A stretch of DNA of 64,000 nucleotides from Clostridiaceae bacterium Marseille-Q4149. Lineage in GTDB: Bacteria > Bacillota > Clostridia > Oscillospirales > Oscillospiraceae. Position numbers and translations under genes: made by a program. The notes under the pieces are model-generated. The model was not told the origin of the DNA. It saw only the letters and a program-made list of their open reading frames with translations, and did not search any database. This document shows, piece after piece, positions 42,356-50,802 of this stretch (its first letter is position 1; every line of letters starts with the position of its first letter). Where the stretch lies: positions 620,001 to 684,000 of the forward strand of contig CP073691.1 in NCBI GenBank assembly GCA_018228685.1. Reading direction: 5' to 3'.

Positions 42356-43060
42356 TTGCGAAGAAGCAGCAGCGAAACAAGGAAGAAAATCCTGACCGCC
42401 TGTGTCCGGCTTTTTTTGGAGCAGGGGTATAAAAACACCTCTGTCAGTCAGATTGTTGACGAAGCGGGCGTTGCAAGAGGAAGCTATTTGAATCTGTTTC
42501 CCACCAAGGATAAAATTTTGCTGGACTTGACCGAGACGATGTTCGGCGGTCAGTTCGGTGTGGCAAGGAGCATTGCGGGCAGCAAGCTGCCGTCGGTGTA
42601 TGCCTATGCGGTGGATACGGCGATCCAGCTCACCCTCACCGAGCTGAACGAGAATCTGCGAGAGATTTATATCGAAGCCTATACCGCTCCGGACACGGCG
42701 GAATATATCTATGTGCAAACCACGGCGGAATTAAAAGAGATTTTCGGCGGGAATTTCCCCGATTACAGCGACAGCGATTTTTATGAAATGGACATCGGCA
42801 CGGCGGGGCTGATGCGCAGTTATATGGCACGCAAATGTGACATCCATTTCCCACTGGAACGCAAGCTCAGCCGCTTTTTGACGGCGGCACTTCGGGTGTA
42901 TAAGGTGCCGGAGGAGGAGCAGGAAAAGGTGCTTGCCTTTATTCAGACACTGGATATCAAGGCGATTGCCACAGAGGTTATGTATAAGCTCTTTGCTATG
43001 CTGGAAATGAAATACGATTTTAAGCTGTCGATGGACGGCGAAACGGAGGAAACAAGATGA
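42356..43060 (+). CDS. TetR/AcrR-family transcriptional regulator
   Basis: 234 residues. TTG 42356 is preferred as start since GAGAGG lies nine bases upstream; the GTG at 42347 is part of that site. N-terminal TetR helix-turn-helix: TRKKILTACVRLFLEQGYKNTSVSQIVDEAGVARGSYLNLFPTKDKIL. The ligand domain is unassigned. Its stop overlaps the ATG of the large surface-protein gene (ATGA), an unusual direct coupling of a repressor to one structural gene. Likely represses itself and that gene through the upstream dyad. Confidence 0.9.
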   Translation: MRRSSSETRKKILTACVRLFLEQGYKNTSVSQIVDEAGVARGSYLNLFPTKDKILLDLTETMFGGQFGVARSIAGSKLPSVYAYAVDTAIQLTLTELNENLREIYIEAYTAPDTAEYIYVQTTAELKEIFGGNFPDYSDSDFYEMDIGTAGLMRSYMARKCDIHFPLERKLSRFLTAALRVYKVPEEEQEKVLAFIQTLDIKAIATEVMYKLFAMLEMKYDFKLSMDGETEETR

Positions 43061-46000
43061 GAAAACGAATTTTAAGTCTTATGCTCTGCTGCGTGATGCT
43101 GCTGGGGCTTATGCCCACAACGGCATTTGCGGCGGACACCGGCAAGGGCATCCAGCTCGGCGCAAGCGGGATTTCGGGCTATGACAGCACAACTGGCTAT
43201 GCAAGCGATTTTGTAGACATCGATCTCACCGTTGGGTATCACGAACAGTTTTCCCTCACACCGGGCGGCAGATATTATTTTGACCTTTCGGCGATGGGCA
43301 TTCCCGGAACGGCAAACGGCAGTCTGCCGGACACGACGCTCCACTATGTTCCCTTTACTTATGCCGGAACGATAGAAGCCTACAAGCTCACGTCTGCGAT
43401 GGCAACCACCGAGGAGTATGCACAGCGGGAAAAATATCCCCACAGCCTGTTTATAGCGGACTATGCCGTAACGAATGATGTAAGCTGGGATGCCCTGAAT
43501 ACCGCAGATCTGATTTTCAGCAAAAATTATGCCAGCGGCGGCGTGGGCTATACGCTGCGTGCGCCGTCTGTGGGAAGTCGTTATACAGGCTCAGGTGATT
43601 CAATACGCGGCACGCCCCTAAGCAACGAATGGGATAAGATACTGGACAAGGACAGCGGATATATCAAAAACTGGAGCGAGATGTCTTCGTGGGGGCAAGA
43701 CACCAAACCCGATAATTCGTTCCCAATCTGTGCGTTTCGCGGGTACCGTTCGGCCCGCTTCTGGAACCTCAGCAATGCTGCGTACTCCAGCCCGAGCCTC
43801 GGTTTCCGCCCCGTCCTTGAAGTCCTGAACTCTGACACACTGGGTTCTGACGGACTGAAGGTCGTTACCCTTGACCTGAACGGCGGCAAGCTGGGCGGCA
43901 GCTCCGATGCTATTCAGATCATCGTGAAAAACGGCAGCACATTTACCGCGCCTGCGTCCGACGGTCTGAACCGCCCGGACGAAAATACGGGCAGTTACTT
44001 TATGTGGCTTGGCAGCGATGGCAAGCTCTACGCGCCCGGTGCCAACGTTCCGGCGGAAGTTACCAAGCTCACGGCGCAGTTTGCTTTATCAGAACAGTTT
44101 TCCCTCAAGCCCGGCGGCACCTATTACTTTGACCTATCGGCAATGGGTATTCCCGGCACGGTGAACACCGGGAACGAAGACGGCGCAGTTTCTTTGCCGG
44201 ATACGTCGCTGCACTATGTTCCCTTTACCTATGCGGGAACAATAGAAGCCTACAAACTCACGTCTGCGACGGCAACCACCGAGGAGTATGCACAGCAGAA
44301 CAAATATCCCCACAGCCTGTTTGTGGCGGACTATGCCGTAACGCATACGATTAGCTGGGGTGGCCTGAATGACGAAGGTCTGATTTTCGGCAAAAATTAT
44401 GCCAGCGGCGGCGTGGACTATACCCTGCGCGCACCGTCTGTGGGAAGTATCTCTACAGGTTCGGGCGATTCCCAACGCGGCGTGCCCCAAAGCAACGAAT
44501 GGGACACGATGCTGAACAAGAACAGCGGATATATCCAAAACTGGAATAAAATGTATTCGTGGGGACAGGATACTTCTTCTGCCGCCGAGTCGTTCCGGGC
44601 GTACCGTGGGTACAACTCGGCCCGCTTCTGGTATTACACCTCGTCCTCGTTTCGGAACGTCTACCTCGGTTTCCGCCCCGTCCTTGAAGTCCTGAACCCT
44701 GGCACACTGGGTTCTGACGGACTGAAGGTCGTTACCCTTGACCTTGGCGGCGGCAAGCTGGGTAATAGCTCCGAGGATATTCAAATCATCGTGAAAACCG
44801 GCAGCGAGTTTACCGCGCCTGCGTCCGACGGCCTGACCCGCCCGGACGGAGATACAGGCAGCTACTTCATGTGGCTCGGAAGCAACGGTAAGCTCTACGC
44901 GCCCGGCGGCAGTGTTCCTGCTGATGTGACGGAACTGACGGTACAGTGGACAGCCCCGACCTATGCCGTAACCCTGCACACAAACGGCGGCACGATCAAC
45001 AGCGGCAATGTCACCGGATACACCTACGGCGTGGGCGCAACACTCCCGACAGCCGACGATATGACCTATACGGGATATACGTTCAAGGGATGGTATGACA
45101 ACGAAGGCTTGACTGGCTCTCCTGTTACGGCAATCGGCGACACCGAAACGGGCAATAAGGAATATTGGGCGAAGTGGGAAGCAAATGCCTACACCGTCAC
45201 GCTGAACACGAACGGCGGAACGATCAACAACGGCAATGTCACCGAATATACCTACGGCGTGGGCGCAACACTCCCGACAGATGTGACGCGCACCGGGTAC
45301 ACCTTCAAGGGCTGGTATGACAACGAAAATCTGACCGGCTCTCCTGTTACGGCGATCAGCAACACCGAAACGGGCAATAAGGAATACTGGGCGAAGTGGG
45401 AGATCAATCAATATACCATCACAGTCAAACCCGAAAACGGCAAAGCGGATATTACCATAACGCAGGATTACGGCACACCAATTACCGCTCCGACCCTGAC
45501 AAGAGAGGGCTATCAGTTCAACGGCTGGGATAAAGCATTCCCGACAACCATGCCTGCGGAGAATCTGACAATCACGGCTCAGTGGCGTGATATTGCAGTG
45601 CCTACAGGCGAAATCAAGATTGCCGAAAACGGCTGGAAGTCTTTCTTCAACACCATCACCTTCGGTTTGTTCTTTAAGGATACGCAGATGGTAACCGTTA
45701 CCGCTGCGGACAACAGCGGCGAAGCGGTTAAGATCGAATACCTGCTGAGCGATAAGGCGCTTACCGAATCGGAACTTGCGGGAATGACCTTTACGGCATA
45801 TTCCGCACCGTTCAGTATCAATCCCGATAACGAGTATGTTATTTATGCAAAACTGACCGATACCAGCGGAAACGTTGCCTACATTAACACAAACGGCATC
45901 GTGCTGGACGCAACAGTCCCCGTTATCTCCGGCATTGAGAACGGCAAAACCTATTGCGCAGCACAGACTATTACCGTTGACGAAAAGTATATCGGCACAG

Positions 46001-46875
46001 TGAAGGTGAACGGCACGGAAGTCATCCTTGATGAAAACGGTCAATTTATTCTCTCTCCCGCAAGCGGCGAGCAAACGATTGTTGTGACCGATAAGGCAGG
46101 CAACGAGACAAGGGTTACCGTGACCGTGAACGACGGACACACCTACGAGTGGCAGAGCGAAAACGGACAGTATTGGCAGAAGTGCAAATTCTGCAATCAC
46201 GAAACTGCGAAAAAGGATATTCCGACCATTAACATCAGTGGCTCCGACAAGGTTTGCCGGACGCAGGATTACAAGTTCAGCTTTACCCTGCCGGAAGGAG
46301 CGACGGATGCAGCCTATGGGTATGAGTTTATCGGACTTGGCGACGGTCCTCTTACGCCGACCGTTGAGAATGGTTTGTACAGCGGTATCATAAAAGCATC
46401 CACATATCCGGCGAAAGAAAACAGCTTTAAGCTGATCGTAAGTGCAAAGACCGCTGACGGGTTTGAGTTCTCTGCCGAAAAGACTGTAGCCATTCAGAAC
46501 GCACATTCCGGCGGAACGGCAACCTGCAAGGACAAGGCGATTTGCGAGGTCTGCGGCGAAAGCTACGGAGAGCTTGACCCGAACAACCACGCCAACCTCA
46601 AGCATATAGATGCAAAGGCGGCAACAAAGACTTCTGAGGGCAATATCGAATACTGGTACTGCGACGGCTGCAAGAAGTATTACAAGGACGCCAAAGCAAC
46701 ACAGGAAATCAAGCAGGTCGATACCGTAACGGCAAAACGGCCGGATGACAGCAAATCCCCTCAGACCGGAGACAATAGCAACCTTGCTTTGTGGATCGCG
46801 CTGCTCTTTGTCAGCGACGGTGCGGTAACGGCAACAACCGTTTACGGCAGGAAGAAAAAGCGTTTGACAAAATAA
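43057..46875 (+). CDS. Large cell-wall-anchored surface protein with duplicated domain and InlB repeats
   Basis: 1272 residues. Signal peptide 1-25 (ends PTTAFAAD). Two copies of a module resembling DUF6273: about 64-255 and 345-545 (FSLxPGGxYYFDLSAMGIPG ... NYASGGVxYTLRAPSVGS ... LGFRPVLEVLN), each followed by a VVTLDLxGGKLG...YFMWLG segment. Residues 635-850 hold three InlB-type beta repeats (GYTFKGWYDNE, EYWAKWE). An Ig-like region and a HTYEWQ.../CNHE module follow. The end is sorting-signal-like: SPQTGD near 1234, a hydrophobic helix, then KKKRLTK. Displayed on the cell surface, probably for adhesion; ligand unknown. Confidence 0.88.
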   Translation: MRKRILSLMLCCVMLLGLMPTTAFAADTGKGIQLGASGISGYDSTTGYASDFVDIDLTVGYHEQFSLTPGGRYYFDLSAMGIPGTANGSLPDTTLHYVPFTYAGTIEAYKLTSAMATTEEYAQREKYPHSLFIADYAVTNDVSWDALNTADLIFSKNYASGGVGYTLRAPSVGSRYTGSGDSIRGTPLSNEWDKILDKDSGYIKNWSEMSSWGQDTKPDNSFPICAFRGYRSARFWNLSNAAYSSPSLGFRPVLEVLNSDTLGSDGLKVVTLDLNGGKLGGSSDAIQIIVKNGSTFTAPASDGLNRPDENTGSYFMWLGSDGKLYAPGANVPAEVTKLTAQFALSEQFSLKPGGTYYFDLSAMGIPGTVNTGNEDGAVSLPDTSLHYVPFTYAGTIEAYKLTSATATTEEYAQQNKYPHSLFVADYAVTHTISWGGLNDEGLIFGKNYASGGVDYTLRAPSVGSISTGSGDSQRGVPQSNEWDTMLNKNSGYIQNWNKMYSWGQDTSSAAESFRAYRGYNSARFWYYTSSSFRNVYLGFRPVLEVLNPGTLGSDGLKVVTLDLGGGKLGNSSEDIQIIVKTGSEFTAPASDGLTRPDGDTGSYFMWLGSNGKLYAPGGSVPADVTELTVQWTAPTYAVTLHTNGGTINSGNVTGYTYGVGATLPTADDMTYTGYTFKGWYDNEGLTGSPVTAIGDTETGNKEYWAKWEANAYTVTLNTNGGTINNGNVTEYTYGVGATLPTDVTRTGYTFKGWYDNENLTGSPVTAISNTETGNKEYWAKWEINQYTITVKPENGKADITITQDYGTPITAPTLTREGYQFNGWDKAFPTTMPAENLTITAQWRDIAVPTGEIKIAENGWKSFFNTITFGLFFKDTQMVTVTAADNSGEAVKIEYLLSDKALTESELAGMTFTAYSAPFSINPDNEYVIYAKLTDTSGNVAYINTNGIVLDATVPVISGIENGKTYCAAQTITVDEKYIGTVKVNGTEVILDENGQFILSPASGEQTIVVTDKAGNETRVTVTVNDGHTYEWQSENGQYWQKCKFCNHETAKKDIPTINISGSDKVCRTQDYKFSFTLPEGATDAAYGYEFIGLGDGPLTPTVENGLYSGIIKASTYPAKENSFKLIVSAKTADGFEFSAEKTVAIQNAHSGGTATCKDKAICEVCGESYGELDPNNHANLKHIDAKAATKTSEGNIEYWYCDGCKKYYKDAKATQEIKQVDTVTAKRPDDSKSPQTGDNSNLALWIALLFVSDGAVTATTVYGRKKKRLTK

Positions 46876-46900
46876 AATTTAATATCTTTCCGAGCAAGGA

Positions 46901-46930
46901 AAAAGCGTCGTAGCAATACGGCGCTTTTTT
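46901..46930 (+). terminator. Terminator after the surface protein gene
   Basis: AAAAGCGTCGT pairs with ACGGCGCTTTT around a short loop, followed by TTTTTTG. Confidence 0.8.
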
Positions 46931-47120
46931 GTTACCCGGAAGCGACAAACAGCGGCAAGCAGTAAACGGCGGTAAGAATACCGCCGCCGTCTTGAAAGCC
47001 GCTCATATCAAAATTAAACGCCCGAAATCACCCCGAAACTGTACAGCGGGAAACGGTTTTGGGCGTTTCTGCGTTTCGGGAGCAAATCGGCAATTCGGCA
47101 GTGAAAAGGAGGTGTCCGCT
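46931..47120. other. Short spacer, no gene recognised
   Basis: About 190 bp. The open frame crossing it (from 46929) has no ribosome site and only becomes protein-like at 47121. Contains GCCGCCGTCTTG and repeated CGGCAAG/CGGTAAG words but no clear signal. Confidence 0.4.
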
Positions 47121-47294
47121 ATGCCCTGTATGCCGAACTATCTCAAGGAAGAATGGGCGTTCTTTCTTGATGAGCGTGGCAGGAAGAAATATAACGAGCT
47201 TTGCAGAAAATGCGAAAGGAGCTGCAAGCAAAGCTTCCGTGCCACCGTTATCCAATGCCCGCACTATCTATCGAAAAGGAGAATCAAAGAATGA
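47121..47294 (+). CDS. Small cysteine-containing ICE protein
   Basis: 57 residues from ATG 47121 with AAAAGGAGG upstream. Sequence: PCMPNYLKEEWAFFLDERGRKKYNELCRKCERSC then an alanine-poor tail with VIQCPHYLSKR. The CxxCxxxC plus later C suggests a small zinc-binding fold. I recall similar small proteins beside conjugative-element genes in Firmicutes, without known function. Overlaps the next start by ATGA. Confidence 0.6.
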   Translation: MPCMPNYLKEEWAFFLDERGRKKYNELCRKCERSCKQSFRATVIQCPHYLSKRRIKE

Positions 47295-47404
47295 CCGACA
47301 ATCAGATTATTTCAAACACAAAGCTGGAAATCATTAAGGCAAGCGACATTATTATCAGCTTTATACCGGCACATTTGAGCTGGAATGATCTTGAGGAGTC
47401 TTGA
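47291..47404 (+). CDS. Short ORF coupled to the previous gene, possibly truncated
   Basis: 37 residues (TDNQIISNTKLEIIKASDII, ending DLEES). Starts by ATGA overlap. Its last codons lie in a large perfect palindrome which is shared with the end of the converging sigma-factor gene, so both proteins end in EES. It may have been longer before that joint was formed. Confidence 0.45.
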   Translation: MTDNQIISNTKLEIIKASDIIISFIPAHLSWNDLEES

Positions 47405-47431
47405 AAACGTACAGTTTTCAAGACTCCTCAA
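47391..47431. terminator. 18-bp perfect palindrome at converging gene ends
   Basis: Positions 47391-47408 pair without mismatch with 47414-47431 around a 5-base loop, then AAAATTTTT. Serves as terminator for both directions and encodes the identical ends of both flanking reading frames. Confidence 0.85.
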
Positions 47432-48395
47432 AAATTTTTGCAGCAATATTCTCCAATGCGTCACTGAAAATCTCATGAACACGGATCAGCGAAACGACCT
47501 CGCAGATAAACCGCTCCATCAGTTCCTTTTCATCCAACCATGTGGTCTGAGGAGTTGTGTAATGCCCAGGATCAGCCTCCGCTTCTGCTCTGGCCTTGTT
47601 AATAGCTTTCTGTGCGGAGAGCCACCGGCCGTAGGCGCCGCCGTACAAGTCCTTTTTCAGCTTCCGGAGCGCGGCTTTGTACGCCTTCTCCACACCGCTG
47701 GGACCGTTGTAGTTGAGCCGAATGGCCAGCTCCTGAAAAGTCATGCCGACCTCATCCGGCTGGCCGATGCCAAGGTAGCTTCGCACCAGATTCAGTTCTC
47801 TGGGCGTCAGCACCTCCTCCATCCGCTGCATCAGCAGCGTTCGGCGCATGAGGCGGTCATAGGCCACAGCGGGATCGCCGCCGCAGCTGACAGAGAACAC
47901 ATCGTCACCTAACTGCCGCGCACAGCACAGCGTGCGGTATTCCTTCAACAGTGCCTCGGCCGACTTGGAGGATACCTTCAGCTTTTCGCATACCGCCTTG
48001 GTCAGTTCCGATTCAGATGTATCCTGCGCCTCGGCGCAAAGGTGCGCCACAGTGCGGAGTTGGCTGCCGCGGCTGGTTGGGACGGACAGAGGAAAGGCGT
48101 ATCGCGAGGCATAGTCGGACAGCGCCGCTTCTATCGCGGGTGTCGCATAAGTCAGCAGTTTTGTTCCATGGGCGGGATCAAAGCGCCTCGCCGCGTCCAG
48201 CAGTGCCAGCGCTGCTTCCTGCTTCAAGTCCTCCGCCTCACACCACGGCGTGTACGCCCGCGCCAGTTCGGTGAGGTAACCCTCGTTCTGTGAGACGAGC
48301 CGCTCCGCAGCGTTTTTGTCTCCGGCTTGTATCCGCAAAGCCAGCTCTTCGTTGCAGGGGCCGTTCCCGGCAACGGTGTACATATTTTTCAGCAC
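47418..48395 (-). CDS. Sigma-70-family factor of a conjugative element
   Basis: 325 residues from GTG 48395 (AGGAAGGGGGG upstream). Region 2: AERLVSQNEGYLTELARAYTPWCEAEDLKQEAALALLDAARRFDPAHGTKLLTYATPAIEAAL, with the conserved aromatic/acidic pattern. Region 4-like: EVLTPRELNLVRSYLG...MTFQELAIRLNYNGPSGVEKAYKAALRKLKKDL. Likely drives transcription of genes of its own element. Comes after the DUF6076 fragment on the same strand. Confidence 0.82.
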   Translation of the reverse strand: MLKNMYTVAGNGPCNEELALRIQAGDKNAAERLVSQNEGYLTELARAYTPWCEAEDLKQEAALALLDAARRFDPAHGTKLLTYATPAIEAALSDYASRYAFPLSVPTSRGSQLRTVAHLCAEAQDTSESELTKAVCEKLKVSSKSAEALLKEYRTLCCARQLGDDVFSVSCGGDPAVAYDRLMRRTLLMQRMEEVLTPRELNLVRSYLGIGQPDEVGMTFQELAIRLNYNGPSGVEKAYKAALRKLKKDLYGGAYGRWLSAQKAINKARAEAEADPGHYTTPQTTWLDEKELMERFICEVVSLIRVHEIFSDALENIAAKIFEES

Positions 48396-48413
48396 AGGAA
48401 CGCCCCCCCTTCC

Positions 48414-48828
48414 TCATTTCAGCCGCTTTTCTGCCTCCGCGTAAATGTGCTCCAATTCCATGTCCCGCGCATATCCGTCAGCGGCATAGTCATTGTCCAT
48501 CAGCGCCTTATCCCGGTAGCTCTCCGCCAGATACAGCGCCTCCCGCCGCAGGTCATCGGAGATTTTCCCTCTCTGGTGATGCTTGCGGATGGTGTCGGTG
48601 CGGGTATTGAACAGGCGGTAGACCGGGTGCTGTTTGTTCTGCTCCTTCTGGTGCATCATCGCGCCGTACTGCCGGCAGGTATAGCGGCTGTCCTGCGGGG
48701 CGACACCGTCGCAGTATTTGGGGATGTGACCGTTGGTGGTCAGAAAGTATCTCCCGCAGCCCTGGCACTGGCTGGGCGCGTGGCCGTGGTGCAACCCGTT
48801 CATCAGGTCATAGGTGTATTCTTGATGG
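48414..48828 (-). pseudogene. DUF6076-like protein, C-terminal fragment
   Basis: The frame EYTYDLMNGLHHGHAPSQCQGCGRYFL...YCDGVAPQDSRYTCRQYG up to AEKRLK matches the Cys-rich C-terminal part of DUF6076 proteins of ICEs. The N-terminal two thirds are missing: at about 48828 it is fused to the recombinase remnant. Translation from Met 48803 would give 129 residues. Confidence 0.65.
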
Positions 48829-49645
48829 CCTTGCGGTTGATAAAGTCCTGCCGGAAGGTCTTCTGCATCAACACATCACCGCAGTATTTTTCATTCTGCA
48901 GGATGCTACGGATGCGGGAAATGGTCCACTCCGGAGAATCCTCGAAGCACTTGACGCCTTACTGTTCCAGTTCATCTTTGATCATCCGCAGGCTGGCTCC
49001 GGTGAGATAGCGCTCATAGAGCCATCGGACGATTTCGGCCTGTTCCGGAATGATCTCCGGCTGACCATCCTCACCTTTGCGGTAGCCGTACAGCTTTTTA
49101 TATTGGATGCTGACCTTTCCGGCTTCCATGGCGCGGCGTTTACCCCATGTGACATTGGCGGAGATAGATTCACTTTCAGACTGGGCGAAGGCACCGGAGA
49201 GGGTGATTCGCAGCTCACTGTCCTCCTCCAGAGAATTGATGTTTTCCTTCTCGAAGATGACTGCGATGCCGAGCTGCTTGAGCGCCCGGATATAGTAGAG
49301 GCAGTCCACCGTGTTGCGGGAGAAGCGGGAAACCGACTTGGTCAGGATCACATCGATTTTCTTCTGGCGGCAGTGCCGGATCATCCGCATGAAGTCCTCA
49401 CGCTTCTTGGCCGAGGTACCGGTGATGCCCTTGTCCGCAAAGATGCCGGCCATCGTCCAGGCGGTGTTGGACATGATCTTATCGGTATAGTACTCTTTCT
49501 GCACCTCATAGCTGTTTGCCTGGTCCTCCTCTTTGGTGGAAACTCGGCAGTAAGCTGCCACCCGGAGCTGTCTGCGGGCTTCTGCCTGACGGGTGGCTTC
49601 CGGCTTGGCAGGGATCTTAATTACTCTTGGGGCATCCTCTTTCAT
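48829..49645 (-). pseudogene. Serine recombinase, nonsense-mutated and 3'-truncated
   Basis: From ATG 49645: resolvase domain with catalytic serine in AAYCRVSTKEEDQANSYEVQ and TKSVSRFSRNTVDCLYYI, then the recombinase domain (GYRKGEDGQPEIIPEQAEIV). A TAA at 48959-48961 stops it after KDELEQ, but homologous sequence continues in frame (GVKCFEDSPEWTISRIRSILQNEKYCGDVLMQ) until about 48829, where DUF6076 sequence begins. The rest, with the zinc ribbon, is gone. Its start overlaps the previous recombinase gene. Confidence 0.82.
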
Positions 49646-50388
49646 TGCAGGTCACTCCTTTCTATGACTTGCCCATTTTTTAATCGAAGTTTGACATTTT
49701 GGCGGGTCACCAGCACCTCGGATACGGTGCTTTTCAGAAGATCTGCGTTCAGTTCCGCCACACATTCGAAGGCGGAGAAGAGCCGTCGGAGACGGTTTGT
49801 TTCATATTCTTCATTCCCCAGCGCAGCATATTGCTCCGTCGCAAGCTGGAGGATCAGCGCTTTGGCGTTGTCCTCGTCGATTGGCTGCTGCTTCAGAGCG
49901 TTATCCAACGCCTCCTGCGTTTTAGGATGTGTGGCTGGCGTGGAACTGCGCTGATGCCGTATGCGGTCCGGGCAATTTGCAAGGCCGTTGAGCAGGTCGG
50001 TGACACTTTGCTCCACCTGTTCAGATGGCGGTGTGCCACAGAGCCTGCGCAGCACCTTTTGGGCTTCTGTCTTTTTCGGAAGTTGGGGCTTGTTTGAGCG
50101 TTTTTCATTTGTTGCAATGAGCTGTTCCTTATCTATGAGCTTGGGATATTCTTTTTCTCCGGTGTAGCGTGCGTCCGCCAGAATACGGGCGACCATATTT
50201 TTGTTCCAGAGCCGTCCCTCGTCGTATGGGATATCCTGCTGGCGAAGCGACTCCGTCAACTCATTCAAGGATTCTCCTGCAATATATCGGAGGAAGATTT
50301 CCTGCACAAGTTTCGCCTCTGATTCCTGTATGACGATCTCACCCAGAGCCATCTTGTAACCGAAGGGCTGCTTCCGGTTTCCCATCAC
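49642..50388 (-). CDS. Accessory recombinase-domain protein without catalytic domain
   Basis: 248 residues with a recombinase (PF07508-type) domain at the N-terminus (KQPFGYKMALGEIVIQESEAKLVQEIFLRYIAGESL, MVARILADARYTGEKEYPKLI) and a basic C-terminal part; no resolvase catalytic serine domain. Such proteins form the middle gene of three-recombinase modules in Firmicutes ICEs. ATGA-type overlaps on both sides keep the module intact in order, though both partners are damaged. Confidence 0.68.
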   Translation of the reverse strand: MMGNRKQPFGYKMALGEIVIQESEAKLVQEIFLRYIAGESLNELTESLRQQDIPYDEGRLWNKNMVARILADARYTGEKEYPKLIDKEQLIATNEKRSNKPQLPKKTEAQKVLRRLCGTPPSEQVEQSVTDLLNGLANCPDRIRHQRSSTPATHPKTQEALDNALKQQPIDEDNAKALILQLATEQYAALGNEEYETNRLRRLFSAFECVAELNADLLKSTVSEVLVTRQNVKLRLKNGQVIERSDLQ

Positions 50389-50768
50389 CGCACCGTCCTC
50401 TCTATGGACTCCCGCAGCTCCAGCCCATTTTTCAGGCAGAAGCGGACGGAGTCGTTGCTCTCTATGATAATTTTTTCAACGAGTTCACCAAACAGTTCCG
50501 TGTCAAAGCTGTCGAGGAATTCCGGCCCATCTTCCAGGATGTCTATCAAGTCTCGTGTTTGCAGGGCGGTCATGTCGCTCTCGGCATCCATCAGCTTTTC
50601 TTTTTCCAGCTTGGCCTGCCGGAGCTGCTTGGTCAGCTCATTGGTTTTGGCTATAAAAATGTCAGGATCAACAAGGCCCTGCTGCTTGAGGAAGGCCAAT
50701 GTCTGATTCTGATTGGATAGATCTGATATTCTTTTATTCAGGGCAACGATGTCAGGACTCCAAAGCAT
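50385..50768 (-). pseudogene. C-terminal fragment of a large serine recombinase
   Basis: The frame VALNKRISDLSNQNQTLAFLKQQGLVDPDIF...DFLDSFDTELFGELVEKIIIES...LKNGLELRESIERTVR is the coiled coil and C-terminal strand of a large serine recombinase. Catalytic, recombinase and zinc domains are absent; upstream is the end of the ArdA-like gene. First of the three overlapping recombinase genes. Confidence 0.72.
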
Positions 50769-50802
50769 AGCTACACAACATAGCACATATCGGCTGTAAT
50801 AG

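Noticed and set aside
44959..45600. Regularly spaced repeats resembling a CRISPR array
   Set aside because: Repeat units are coding InlB-type domains of about 80 residues; there are no short identical repeats with unique spacers and no cas genes.
44134..46605. 823-codon open frame on the minus strand
   Set aside because: It is antisense to the surface-protein gene, has low-complexity translated content with no domain, and arises from the codon bias and repeats of the real gene.
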